DNA of 52,064 nucleotides from contig QNVI01000061.1 in the NCBI GenBank assembly GCA_004348015.1, positions 26,371-78,434 of the forward strand, in the 5' to 3' direction. This document shows positions 19,206-26,238 of the stretch, one piece after another (the stretch's first letter is position 1; each line of letters starts with the position of its first letter). The position numbers were made by a program, and so were the translations under genes. The stretch is from Thermoproteota archaeon (GTDB lineage Archaea; Thermoproteota; Methanomethylicia; Methanomethylicales; Methanomethylicaceae). The notes under the pieces were generated by a model, which was not told where the DNA came from, did no database searches, and saw nothing but the letters and a program-made list of their open reading frames with translations.

Positions 19206-20114
19206 TTATGCGAAGAATGACTCTGGTAATATCTTAATAAGTATATAATCTCTCATTAATGATTTGTTTATATTAGCAATTTCTATAAGTTTTTTTCCCT
19301 CAATTTCCATAGATGCAATTTTATCTTTATATTCATTATATGGAAGTTTTACTCTTATTCCATCTATTTTTAATGTTACAGGATTAGGAGAAAGTACTTC
19401 ATTAACTTCAGGTATTTGTCTTTCTATTTCCTTTTTTACTAATGCAGGTTCAACTATCAATGGATCTAAATCCATCTCTCTTCTTCTTTTTTCTGCAATT
19501 TTTCCTAAAAATTCAGAAATTTCATTGAGCTTATTTATCATATCCATTGTTCTAGCTCTTTCACTAAATCTTCCAACCCCTCCAATATAACCATTAACAT
19601 TTGGAAGAATTAATTTATCAGGTTTACCTGTTACTACAATAGGGATTGAAATATCATTAAATAATTTACTTTTAAATTTTGAAATACAGTATTCAAAATT
19701 TCCTAGTACAAATAATGCTATATCATGTTCCTCTATTAATAATCTTTCTTCTTTTGTTATATGTGCTATTTTTTGACCAACACCTCTTGCTAATCCTATA
19801 ATATTTGTCTTTGCACCATGTCTTCTCAAATTTTCTGCAATATCACAAACTGGATGTGGTAGATGGTGTCTTGATAAGCTAGGTGCGACAACAGCTATTT
19901 CAGTACCAATAAGTGGTGCTTCTCTTATCTTTCCTTTAAGTTCTATTACTAATTTATTTAAATTATCAAATTCTTCTTCAGGAATTGCTAAATGCATTAT
20001 TACATCTAATCCTACTATATTCTTTTGTATTAAATATCCTCCAATATCTTCTACAAATTCTATTAATTTTTCATGTTTGTATGTTCCTCCTTCAAATACA
20101 ATATACTTTAACAT
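19206..20114 (-). CDS. methanogenesis marker protein 7
   Basis: A 302-residue protein matching marker 7: N-terminal FEGGTYKHEKLIEFVEDIGG, the central APSLSRHHLPHPVCDIAENLRR with its cysteine, and LARGVGQKIAHI, NFEYCISKF and VTGKPDKLILPNV. Marker 7 is found in the purified MCR activation complex, where conserved cysteines take part in iron-sulfur cluster binding (family knowledge). Its ATG overlaps the marker 17 stop (TAATG) and the atwA-like gene follows after 9 bases. Confidence 0.88.
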   Translation of the reverse strand: MLKYIVFEGGTYKHEKLIEFVEDIGGYLIQKNIVGLDVIMHLAIPEEEFDNLNKLVIELKGKIREAPLIGTEIAVVAPSLSRHHLPHPVCDIAENLRRHGAKTNIIGLARGVGQKIAHITKEERLLIEEHDIALFVLGNFEYCISKFKSKLFNDISIPIVVTGKPDKLILPNVNGYIGGVGRFSERARTMDMINKLNEISEFLGKIAEKRRREMDLDPLIVEPALVKKEIERQIPEVNEVLSPNPVTLKIDGIRVKLPYNEYKDKIASMEIEGKKLIEIANINKSLMRDYILIKILPESFFA

Positions 20115-20665
20115 TATTCCTCTACCTTAATTTCATGAGCTTTTCTAATCCATTCTTCTTTTATTGGATCTTCTGAAGCAATAACTATAAGCGTATCTCC
20201 TTCTTTTATAGTATGTCTAACTCTAAAACCTTCAGGAAGTATTCTATTTATCAATTCTATTATTCTTTCTGAAATATCTATTTCCTTTTCTCTTATCCTG
20301 ATTTCCTTAATTTCATTAATATCAATATTTCTTGCTAGTATTTCAAGTCTACCAATCTGTTCAACTTTATCTCTTCCAAATCTACTCCATAAAGCTCTCA
20401 AAGCATCTGTTACATCAATTTCATTTTTTAATATTATTTTTGTATTATTTGCTACTTCTTCAAACCTTGCTAAATCTTTGAGTAAATTTTTTCTTTCTAA
20501 TTCTTTATAATTTATTTTTAATATAACTAATGGAATTTCTAGATCTAAATACAAATATATCCAGTTAATATTTCCTCCTAATATTAAATCTTCAATACTC
20601 TGTTCTATTATTTTCATATAAGCTTCTTTTCCTTTTTCATCATTTGTATCTACTATTATCTTAAT
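20114..20665 (-). CDS. methanogenesis marker protein 17, probable ATT start
   Basis: The first ATG (20617) would give 167 residues, but the frame is open for 16 further codons upstream without any ATG, GTG or TTG. They read [ATT]KIIVDTNDEKGKEAY, a natural beta-strand/helix start that restores 183 residues, about the usual marker 17 length. An ATT at 20665-20663 sits 9 bases after AGGAGG (and 7 after GGAG) of a very strong ribosome site. The downstream ATG has no comparable site. I therefore annotate initiation at ATT. The protein has no cysteine and is a component of the MCR activation complex in the literature. It overlaps marker 6 by 5 bases and marker 7 by 1. Confidence 0.8.
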   Translation of the reverse strand: MKIIVDTNDEKGKEAYMKIIEQSIEDLILGGNINWIYLYLDLEIPLVILKINYKELERKNLLKDLARFEEVANNTKIILKNEIDVTDALRALWSRFGRDKVEQIGRLEILARNIDINEIKEIRIREKEIDISERIIELINRILPEGFRVRHTIKEGDTLIVIASEDPIKEEWIRKAHEIKVEE

Positions 20666-21074
20666 GTTTTATCTCCTCCTCTATTATCTTCTTAAGTACT
20701 TCAATATCAATGCCCTTCTTCTTTGGCTTTTCTTCTACTGGTCTTTCTTCTTCTAATGCTTTAGCTACATTCTTTAATGCCTCTCTTTCAGTTCCAAGCA
20801 TAAAAAAACCTGGTCTTGGTCCTCCACCTCTTTTTGCTCTACAAATTCGTTCATCTCCTATTCTATATCCTCTTATTTTAAAGAATATTCTATTTGGATC
20901 CATACTTTCTAATTCTTTTATAGCCTTTTTCAAATCTTCTTCTTCACCTTCAATTAATAAACCATAACATGTTTCCTTATAATTAATTCCACTAATTAAT
21001 GATATTTTCTCTATTAACATTGAAGGTGTAAGACTTGAATCAGGAGAAAGCATTACAACATATGTTTTTTTCAT
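20661..21074 (-). CDS. methanogenesis marker protein 6
   Basis: A 137-residue protein with the marker 6 signature DPNRIFFKIRGYRIGDERIC followed by RAKRGGGPRPGFFMLGTE. The first 55 residues form an alpha-beta unit (YVVMLSPDSSLTPSMLIEK). The tail is charged. Its role is within the MCR activation machinery by association; no enzymatic motif is visible. It starts with ATG in the overlap with the marker 3 stop (21074), and its 3' end carries the strong ribosome site used by marker 17. Confidence 0.87.
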   Translation of the reverse strand: MKKTYVVMLSPDSSLTPSMLIEKISLISGINYKETCYGLLIEGEEEDLKKAIKELESMDPNRIFFKIRGYRIGDERICRAKRGGGPRPGFFMLGTEREALKNVAKALEEERPVEEKPKKKGIDIEVLKKIIEEEIKH

Positions 21075-22564
21075 TATTTTTCCTCCATTATATAGACTTT
21101 ATCTTCTAATTCACTTATTACATCTAATCCCTCTATTAATTCTCCTATTATATTTGTACCATTAAAATCTTCTGCAGTTGGTCCAAATCTATCACTTTTT
21201 GTTAATCTTATTCCTATCATTCCAGCAAACCTCTTTACAGAATTTGTCACACCAATAGTTCCAGGATTTACAATATCCTTTGGTGTATTTTCTGGTAATA
21301 ATGATCTTCCTAATTCTTCAACACCTTTAAATAATATCACATCTTTTGTCTTAAAAAATAATTTTAATATACCAATCTTTTTCAATTCAATTCCTGTTAT
21401 TTTTTCAAAATATTTTATTGAATTAGGTGCTTTATCTCTATAAAGTCTTATTTTAAGGATTTTTTCTTTTTCTAATCCTTTGCATATGACTTCTCCTTTT
21501 TGATATATTTCAATTGTAGTTGATGGATTACATTCTACAATAATACTATCATCATCTTTATTACCTTCTCTTATGTGTTTTATATTTAATTTTTCTAATA
21601 GCATTGAAGCCTCTTTTTGTGTTTTTCCAAGTAGATCTAATCTTTCAGGTTTTAATGATATTTTTATTCTATCTCCTTCTGAAGCAACTTCTGCTATTTC
21701 TAACCCTCTTAATACCCTTCCTACTATGTTATGTTCATTAGATATTGGTGCTTTTTGAGTATAAATATAAATAGCTCCAGTATTGTCTCCAACATTTCTT
21801 ACAGAAACTGTACCTCTCTCTCTAATTCCAATTTTCTCTTTTTTTAAATCAAATAATTTTTTATCATAAGCTATAAATTTACTTGTTTTTCTAGTAACAA
21901 TAAAACCATTAGTTAGGCTATTATATATATGTTCACTACTTATTGGAGAATTATTATCAAGTAGTATTTCTATTTTTGTAAGAATTTCATCATCTTCATT
22001 TAATTCATAATTACTATCTGCTTTAACTAAATATCCTGATTTAATCTTCTTTTCAATAACAGGTGAAATTTTCTCAATTTTGTCTCCTATTTTTAAAACA
22101 TCAAGTAAATGTCTTCCATAAACTACTCTTCCCATAACATCTCCTTCATTTGGAGGAAAATATAGACCGCTATGATCTCTCTTACTAAATATTAAATGTG
22201 TTTGCTCATTACTCATACCAGATAAGCTTATTGTTACATCATATTTTTTTAATTCTACCTCTTTTATTACTGGTTTGAAATTTGTATAAGTAGGACCAAA
22301 AGCAATGGCATCATTACTTACCCATCTTATATTACAATTTTCAAAATTCTTATAGACTTCTCTCCATTTATCTAGAGTTTTATTATTTTCCCAAATTATA
22401 ATCATTTTACCTTTATTAGTAATAATCTCATATAAATTAGTAATGATATTTTCAAAATCTATTTTTCTTTTTACTACAGATATAAACTCATTACTTCTTA
22501 TAATATCTCCTAATTTCAATCCCTTCTCTATTTCTACTTCATTACCATCAATTTTTATCCTCAA
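21074..22564 (-). CDS. methanogenesis marker protein 3
   Basis: A 496-residue protein fitting marker 3 (UPF0288). The N-terminus MRIKIDGNEVEIEKGLKLGDI is a ThiS/ubiquitin-like strand pattern. Cyclophilin-like repeats follow: NEQTHLIFSKRDHSGLYFPP near the middle, AGMIGIRLTKSDRFGPTAEDFNGTN near the end (shown as GMIGIRLTKSDRFGPTAED). It is a subunit of the MCR activation complex in published work. The start is TTG 22564 with GGTGA upstream. It is the first gene of the operon running to RACE and is divergent from mcrD, sharing a 58-base AT-rich promoter region. Confidence 0.87.
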   Translation of the reverse strand: MRIKIDGNEVEIEKGLKLGDIIRSNEFISVVKRKIDFENIITNLYEIITNKGKMIIIWENNKTLDKWREVYKNFENCNIRWVSNDAIAFGPTYTNFKPVIKEVELKKYDVTISLSGMSNEQTHLIFSKRDHSGLYFPPNEGDVMGRVVYGRHLLDVLKIGDKIEKISPVIEKKIKSGYLVKADSNYELNEDDEILTKIEILLDNNSPISSEHIYNSLTNGFIVTRKTSKFIAYDKKLFDLKKEKIGIRERGTVSVRNVGDNTGAIYIYTQKAPISNEHNIVGRVLRGLEIAEVASEGDRIKISLKPERLDLLGKTQKEASMLLEKLNIKHIREGNKDDDSIIVECNPSTTIEIYQKGEVICKGLEKEKILKIRLYRDKAPNSIKYFEKITGIELKKIGILKLFFKTKDVILFKGVEELGRSLLPENTPKDIVNPGTIGVTNSVKRFAGMIGIRLTKSDRFGPTAEDFNGTNIIGELIEGLDVISELEDKVYIMEEK

Positions 22565-22622
22565 TTTTTCACCAAATAAATTTATTTGAGTTTTTACTAA
22601 TATTTATAAATTGGTGCTTTAT
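22565..22622. promoter_or_regulatory. shared divergent promoter of the marker 3 operon and mcrDC
   Basis: An AT-rich spacer containing the near-palindromic AATTTATAAA-like box (TATTTATAAA at 22601-22610), readable as TATA on either strand, and AAATAAATTTATTT at 22573-22586. One compact region thus seems to drive both MCR accessory operons, which would keep McrC/D and the activation-complex markers in step. Confidence 0.5.
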
Positions 22623-22973
22623 TTGAGTAATGAAATACCACCTGAAATTGAAATAATGCCAAGAAAACTTATGTCAAGGAATAAAGCTGAAGATTTAATA
22701 CATCTAATTAAGGATACCGGATTGGTTAAAGAAGTATTAATTCAAAAACATAGATATTCAGATGGAAGTTACTTAGTTGGTCGTTTTATTTTAATTATTA
22801 ATGTAAATTCTCCAGAAGAAGTTATAAATAAGATAAAGCCTATATGTGATCAAATGATGCCATATGGTTATGATATAAGAATTGGCCGATTTGTTAAACT
22901 AAGACCTACAGTATCAGACTATATTAGAGGTGATTATTACTGGATAAGATCATTGGAAGAAGTGCGCAAATAA
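22623..22973 (+). CDS. mcrD: MCR operon protein D
   Basis: McrD binds MCR and assists its maturation. Recognised by EIEIMPRKLMSRNKAEDLI at the N-terminus, VGRFILIIN, and the diagnostic MPYGYDIRIGRFVKLRPTVSDYIRG at the C-terminus (shown as YGYDIRIGRFVKLRPTVSDY). I prefer TTG 22623, six bases after GGTG; TTG 22611 or GTG 22614 would add three or four residues. The gene is 116 residues, short for the family. Its last 34 bases overlap the extended mcrC frame and contain the mcrC ribosome site. Confidence 0.9.
   Translation: MSNEIPPEIEIMPRKLMSRNKAEDLIHLIKDTGLVKEVLIQKHRYSDGSYLVGRFILIINVNSPEEVINKIKPICDQMMPYGYDIRIGRFVKLRPTVSDYIRGDYYWIRSLEEVRK
22926..22934 (+). promoter_or_regulatory. ribosome-binding site of mcrC inside mcrD
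   Basis: AGAGGTGAT matches the archaeal ideal GGAGGTGAT at 8 of 9 bases. It lies inside the mcrD coding sequence (codons for RGD) and is 5 bases before a CTG in the mcrC frame at 22940. No ATG, GTG or TTG follows in that frame for 130 bases, so this site decides the unusual start of mcrC. Confidence 0.7.
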
Positions 22974-23581
22974 TTGATTGTAGAGAAACTCAAGGCATTG
23001 GAGAAGGTGGAGGTTTAGCTCAAAGAGGTACAATATCAGAAACTGAGCGTTTTGATGTTATTGCAATAGCAATGTCTCCATCTAAAAGACATATTACTAG
23101 ACCAGTATGTGAAATTACATATGGTCTAAGAGAACAGGGAATTAGGACTGGTGTAATTGTATTGGAATCTGGATCAGGAGTACCTCCAGATTCTCCATAT
23201 GGAGGTGCTCCTGGAGGATCTATGGCTGGAATAAATGAAAAAGAAATCCTTCAAATAAGAAGATTTAAATTAGCTTTACTTCATCTTGGTGGAATTTTAG
23301 GTCATGTTGTTTATAAAGCAAAAACATTTCTTCGTTATGTTGATATACCTGTAATAGTAGCATGCGAAGCACCAGTTGATTATGAAGATTTTGCTAAAGT
23401 TGGAATAATAACAAGAATAGTTCGTCCCCCTCCAGATAAAGTCGAATGTTTTGGTATTATAGTAGATATAGTCACTGGTATAATAAGAGGAGTAAGTATA
23501 CCAAGAGATAAATTAAATGAGATCATCATAAAAGTAAAATATTGGTTGAATGAAATAGAGAAAGGAAAATTGGTGTATTAA
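22940..23581 (+). CDS. mcrC: MCR operon protein C, probable CTG start
   Basis: McrC is part of the MCR activation complex. The first in-frame ATG (23072) would remove the most conserved part. Upstream the frame reads DKIIGRSAQIIDCRETQGIGEGGG (in pieces: IIGRSAQIIDC, RETQGIGEGGGLAQRGT), which aligns with the ordinary McrC N-terminus (M-I-G-x...VDCRETxGxGEGGG). No canonical start exists between the TGA at 22931 and 23072. CTG 22940 has ideal spacing from AGAGGTGAT; ATC 22949 or ATT 22952 are alternatives that align better with homologue ends. Further motifs: SPSKRHITRPVCEITYGLRE and VACEAPVDYEDFAKVG. It is followed after 1 base by marker 5. Confidence 0.88.
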   Translation: MDKIIGRSAQIIDCRETQGIGEGGGLAQRGTISETERFDVIAIAMSPSKRHITRPVCEITYGLREQGIRTGVIVLESGSGVPPDSPYGGAPGGSMAGINEKEILQIRRFKLALLHLGGILGHVVYKAKTFLRYVDIPVIVACEAPVDYEDFAKVGIITRIVRPPPDKVECFGIIVDIVTGIIRGVSIPRDKLNEIIIKVKYWLNEIEKGKLVY

Positions 23582-23582
23582 T

Positions 23583-24020
23583 ATGGCAAAAGTATTCATA
23601 CATCCACCAAATAGTGTTATACTTTTTGATCTTGTAAGAAGATTTGGACATACTCCACTAGGATTAGGAGAAGAAGTTTCCAAAAATGTAAATAAACCTG
23701 AAATTGACTCCCCTCCTATGAATATCACTCCTGATTTTCCAAGAAGAGGCTTAAAATATGCTGCTATAGAAGTTCCATCTGGTGTAAGAGGCAGACTAGC
23801 ACTTATGGGTCCATTAATTGAAGAAGCAGATGCTGCTATAATTATTGAAGATCCTGAAATTGGTTTTGGTTGTACAAGTTGTGCAAGAACTAATGAATTT
23901 TTGATATATTTAGTAAAACAAAGAAAAATTCCTTACATAACTGTTCCATATCCTTCTTCTGAAGAAGAAGCAAGAATAATGGTTCAAAAAATAAAAAATT
24001 TTCTTTTATCTTTAAAATAA
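23583..24020 (+). CDS. methanogenesis marker protein 5
   Basis: A 145-residue protein fitting marker 5: MAKVFIHPPNSVILFDLVRRFGHTPLG at the start (shown as AKVFIHPPNSVILFDLV) and GFGCTSCARTNEF near residue 97, a CxxC pair that could bind a metal or cluster. The C-terminal half looks like an alpha-beta domain. Start ATG 23583 is one base after the mcrC stop. It completes mcrD - mcrC - marker 5 and meets the convergent 78-residue orphan with no gap. Confidence 0.87.
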   Translation: MAKVFIHPPNSVILFDLVRRFGHTPLGLGEEVSKNVNKPEIDSPPMNITPDFPRRGLKYAAIEVPSGVRGRLALMGPLIEEADAAIIIEDPEIGFGCTSCARTNEFLIYLVKQRKIPYITVPYPSSEEEARIMVQKIKNFLLSLK

Positions 24021-24257
24021 TTATTCAAATTCTTTTAATTTCTCTTTTAATCTCTCACAAATAAATTCTTTAGCTTTCATTAAATCTTCTTTTTCTCCTT
24101 TTAATACCCACATCATTGGAGGTTTTTCTCCTTCTTCAACCATGGCTTCTTTTACTGGCATTTCTACAATTTCTAAATTAAATTTATTAACTGCTTCTGC
24201 AATTACTGAATATGGCGTCCCAGCAGGAATTGGCATTAAATATTTTTTATTACTCAT
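24021..24257 (-). CDS. small conserved-looking protein of unknown function
   Basis: A 78-residue protein (MSNKKYLMPIPAGTPYSVIA; later EEGEKPPMMWVLKGEKEDLM). The pattern beta-alpha-beta-beta-alpha suggests a small ferredoxin-like (ACT or RRM-type) fold without cysteines. I do not recognise a family. It abuts marker 5 convergently and lies between the MCR accessory operons and the HMG-CoA reductase gene, so an association with methanogenesis is possible but only positional. Confidence 0.6.
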   Translation of the reverse strand: MSNKKYLMPIPAGTPYSVIAEAVNKFNLEIVEMPVKEAMVEEGEKPPMMWVLKGEKEDLMKAKEFICERLKEKLKEFE

Positions 24258-24294
24258 ACAGTACCTACTATGTTAAAGAAATATAATAGATTTT

Positions 24295-25554
24295 TTATTT
24301 CTTTAATGAATTAATTATTTCTTTAGCTCTTGATATAGAGAAATTTCTTTCTTTTACAAGAATCTCTACAACTTTGTCTATCATGTCTCCATAAGCACCT
24401 GCTGTTATTGCAATATTTCTTGCATGTAATTCCATATGTCCTCTTTGTATTCCTTCAGTAGCAAGAGCTCTTAATGCTGCAAAATTTTGAGCTAATCCTA
24501 CAGCACACATCACTTCTCCTAGTTCTCTAGCACTTTTTACATTTAAAATTTTTAAACATAATTTTGCTATAGGATGTGTTCTTATAGCCCCTCCAACAAT
24601 TCCAACCGCAAGTGGAAGTTTTAACTCTCCTACCAAATCTCCATTTTCATTTTTATACCACCTAGATAATGGCATATATCTTCCAGAAAGTGAAGCATAA
24701 GCATGTGCACCTGCTTCTATTGCTCTTGTATCATTTGCTGTAGCTAAAGCCACTGCTATAATTCCATTCATAATTCCTTTATTATGTGTTGCTGCTCTAT
24801 ATGGATCATATAATGCAAATTTATATGCTCTTATTATATCATTTACAACATTTTCTCCGCCAATTACTTCTTTTTTATAAATTACAGATGCTTTTACCAT
24901 TCTCTCAGTAGAGAGATTTGATAAGATTCTTAATAATACTCTTCCATTAGTTAATTTTTCTATTTCAGGTGCAATTCCTTCTAAAACTGTATCTACTGTA
25001 TTTGCACCCATAGCATCTTTACAATCAATAAAGAATTCAACTATTAGCATTTTATCATCAGGTGGACCAATTATCTTTGTAGATAGATTTCTTACTCCTC
25101 CCCCCAAGGAAACAAGTTCCTTAATAAATTCATTTGACTTGCTAATAAGTAATGCTTTATTTTCTTCAATTTTTTTAATAGCTTCATTTAAATTAGGTAC
25201 ATCTATTACTTGTATTTGTCCACGCATAATTGACTCAGTGCTTTCAGCTTTAAAACCCTCAGGGAGTGCAAGTTTTGCTGCATGACTTGCTGCTGCAACT
25301 ACAGATGGCTCTTCTATTGCCATTGGTATGAGATAATCCTTACCATTTATTCTAAAATTAACTGCTATTCCTAGAGGAAGTTGAGTTAATCCTATAACAT
25401 TTTCTATCATTCTATCTGCAATTGATATATCAAGACCAGAATTTAGTGTTCTTATATCATCATCAGTTAATTTAATTAATTCCTTTATTATTCTCCTTCT
25501 TTCTTCAATACTCATTTTATAGAATCCTGGTATTCTAGAAGTTCCTCTTTCCAT
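24295..25554 (-). CDS. mvaA: HMG-CoA reductase, class II type
   Basis: Reduces HMG-CoA to mevalonate for archaeal isoprenoid lipids. The class II form is shown by SRIPGFYKMSIEERRRII at the start, ASHAAKLALPEGFKAESTES with the catalytic Glu, KDAMGANTVDTV (Asp), HNKGIMNGI (Lys) and RGHMELHARNIA (His), in 419 residues. Most archaea carry class I enzymes, so this is a candidate lateral acquisition. The start ATG 25554 lies 43 bases inside the upstream HAD gene; GAGGTG within that gene is its ribosome site, and an internal ATG at SIEER is an alternative. Confidence 0.93.
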   Translation of the reverse strand: MERGTSRIPGFYKMSIEERRRIIKELIKLTDDDIRTLNSGLDISIADRMIENVIGLTQLPLGIAVNFRINGKDYLIPMAIEEPSVVAAASHAAKLALPEGFKAESTESIMRGQIQVIDVPNLNEAIKKIEENKALLISKSNEFIKELVSLGGGVRNLSTKIIGPPDDKMLIVEFFIDCKDAMGANTVDTVLEGIAPEIEKLTNGRVLLRILSNLSTERMVKASVIYKKEVIGGENVVNDIIRAYKFALYDPYRAATHNKGIMNGIIAVALATANDTRAIEAGAHAYASLSGRYMPLSRWYKNENGDLVGELKLPLAVGIVGGAIRTHPIAKLCLKILNVKSARELGEVMCAVGLAQNFAALRALATEGIQRGHMELHARNIAITAGAYGDMIDKVVEILVKERNFSISRAKEIINSLKK

Positions 25555-26204
25555 ATACTCATTAACACCTCTAATACTCCTTCACCATTATTTTTATTAC
25601 AAACTATATCTGCTTTTCTTTTTAATTCTAATATGGCATTATTAACTGCAATTTTAAAATCAGCTATTTCAAAAAGTGATATATCATTTATTTCATCTCC
25701 TATTGCAACAATTTTACCATTTCCAATTCTTTCTATTGCAATTTTTACACCTTTTCCCTTATTCCAACCATAAGGCATTATCATGAAACTATCTTTATTG
25801 AACTCTATATTAACATAATTAATAAAATTATTTTCTTTTATTACTCTTTCAATGTAATGATAATTCTTTAATTCACTATATACAATTACATCTCCTAATA
25901 CAAAATCTATCTTATTTTCATTAAGTAAGTTTATTATTTTTTCTCTCATTACAAACCAATTATTATTTGGAAGGATTTCTTTTTTATTTTTTGAAAATAA
26001 AATTGTTCCATTTTCTAAAACTAATACATCAAATATTTTCAATACATCTTTATCAGGAATATCATTTAGTCTTCTTCCTGTTGCTAATATTTTCTTTTTT
26101 GGAAGCTTAATTAGAAATTCTTTAAGCTTTCTATCTATCATAAAGTTGTTATTTTCATCTGCAATTGTCCTATCATAATCTGTTACTATTATGTCTATTT
26201 TCAT
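25512..26204 (-). CDS. HAD phosphatase, Cof/sugar-phosphatase type
   Basis: A 230-residue HAD hydrolase. Motif I is VTDYDRT (Asp9, Asp11), motif II ILATGRR, the lysine lies in GWNKGKGV, and motif IV is IGDEINDISLFEIAD. The cap pattern fits the IIB type used for sugar or glycolate phosphates. It follows the GT4 glycosyltransferase gene in the same operon, as phosphatases often do in glycoside synthesis (sugar-phosphate glycoside followed by dephosphorylation). That pairing is inference; the substrate cannot be read. It overlaps the HMG-CoA reductase gene by 43 bases. Confidence 0.85.
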   Translation of the reverse strand: MKIDIIVTDYDRTIADENNNFMIDRKLKEFLIKLPKKKILATGRRLNDIPDKDVLKIFDVLVLENGTILFSKNKKEILPNNNWFVMREKIINLLNENKIDFVLGDVIVYSELKNYHYIERVIKENNFINYVNIEFNKDSFMIMPYGWNKGKGVKIAIERIGNGKIVAIGDEINDISLFEIADFKIAVNNAILELKRKADIVCNKNNGEGVLEVLMSIWKEELLEYQDSIK

Positions 26205-26238
26205 TTAATCACCATAAAGATGCTACTTAGTCATAATT

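Noticed and set aside
23072-23581. Short mcrC beginning at the first ATG
   Set aside because: It would delete the conserved DCRET...GEGGG region that is fully encoded upstream in frame.
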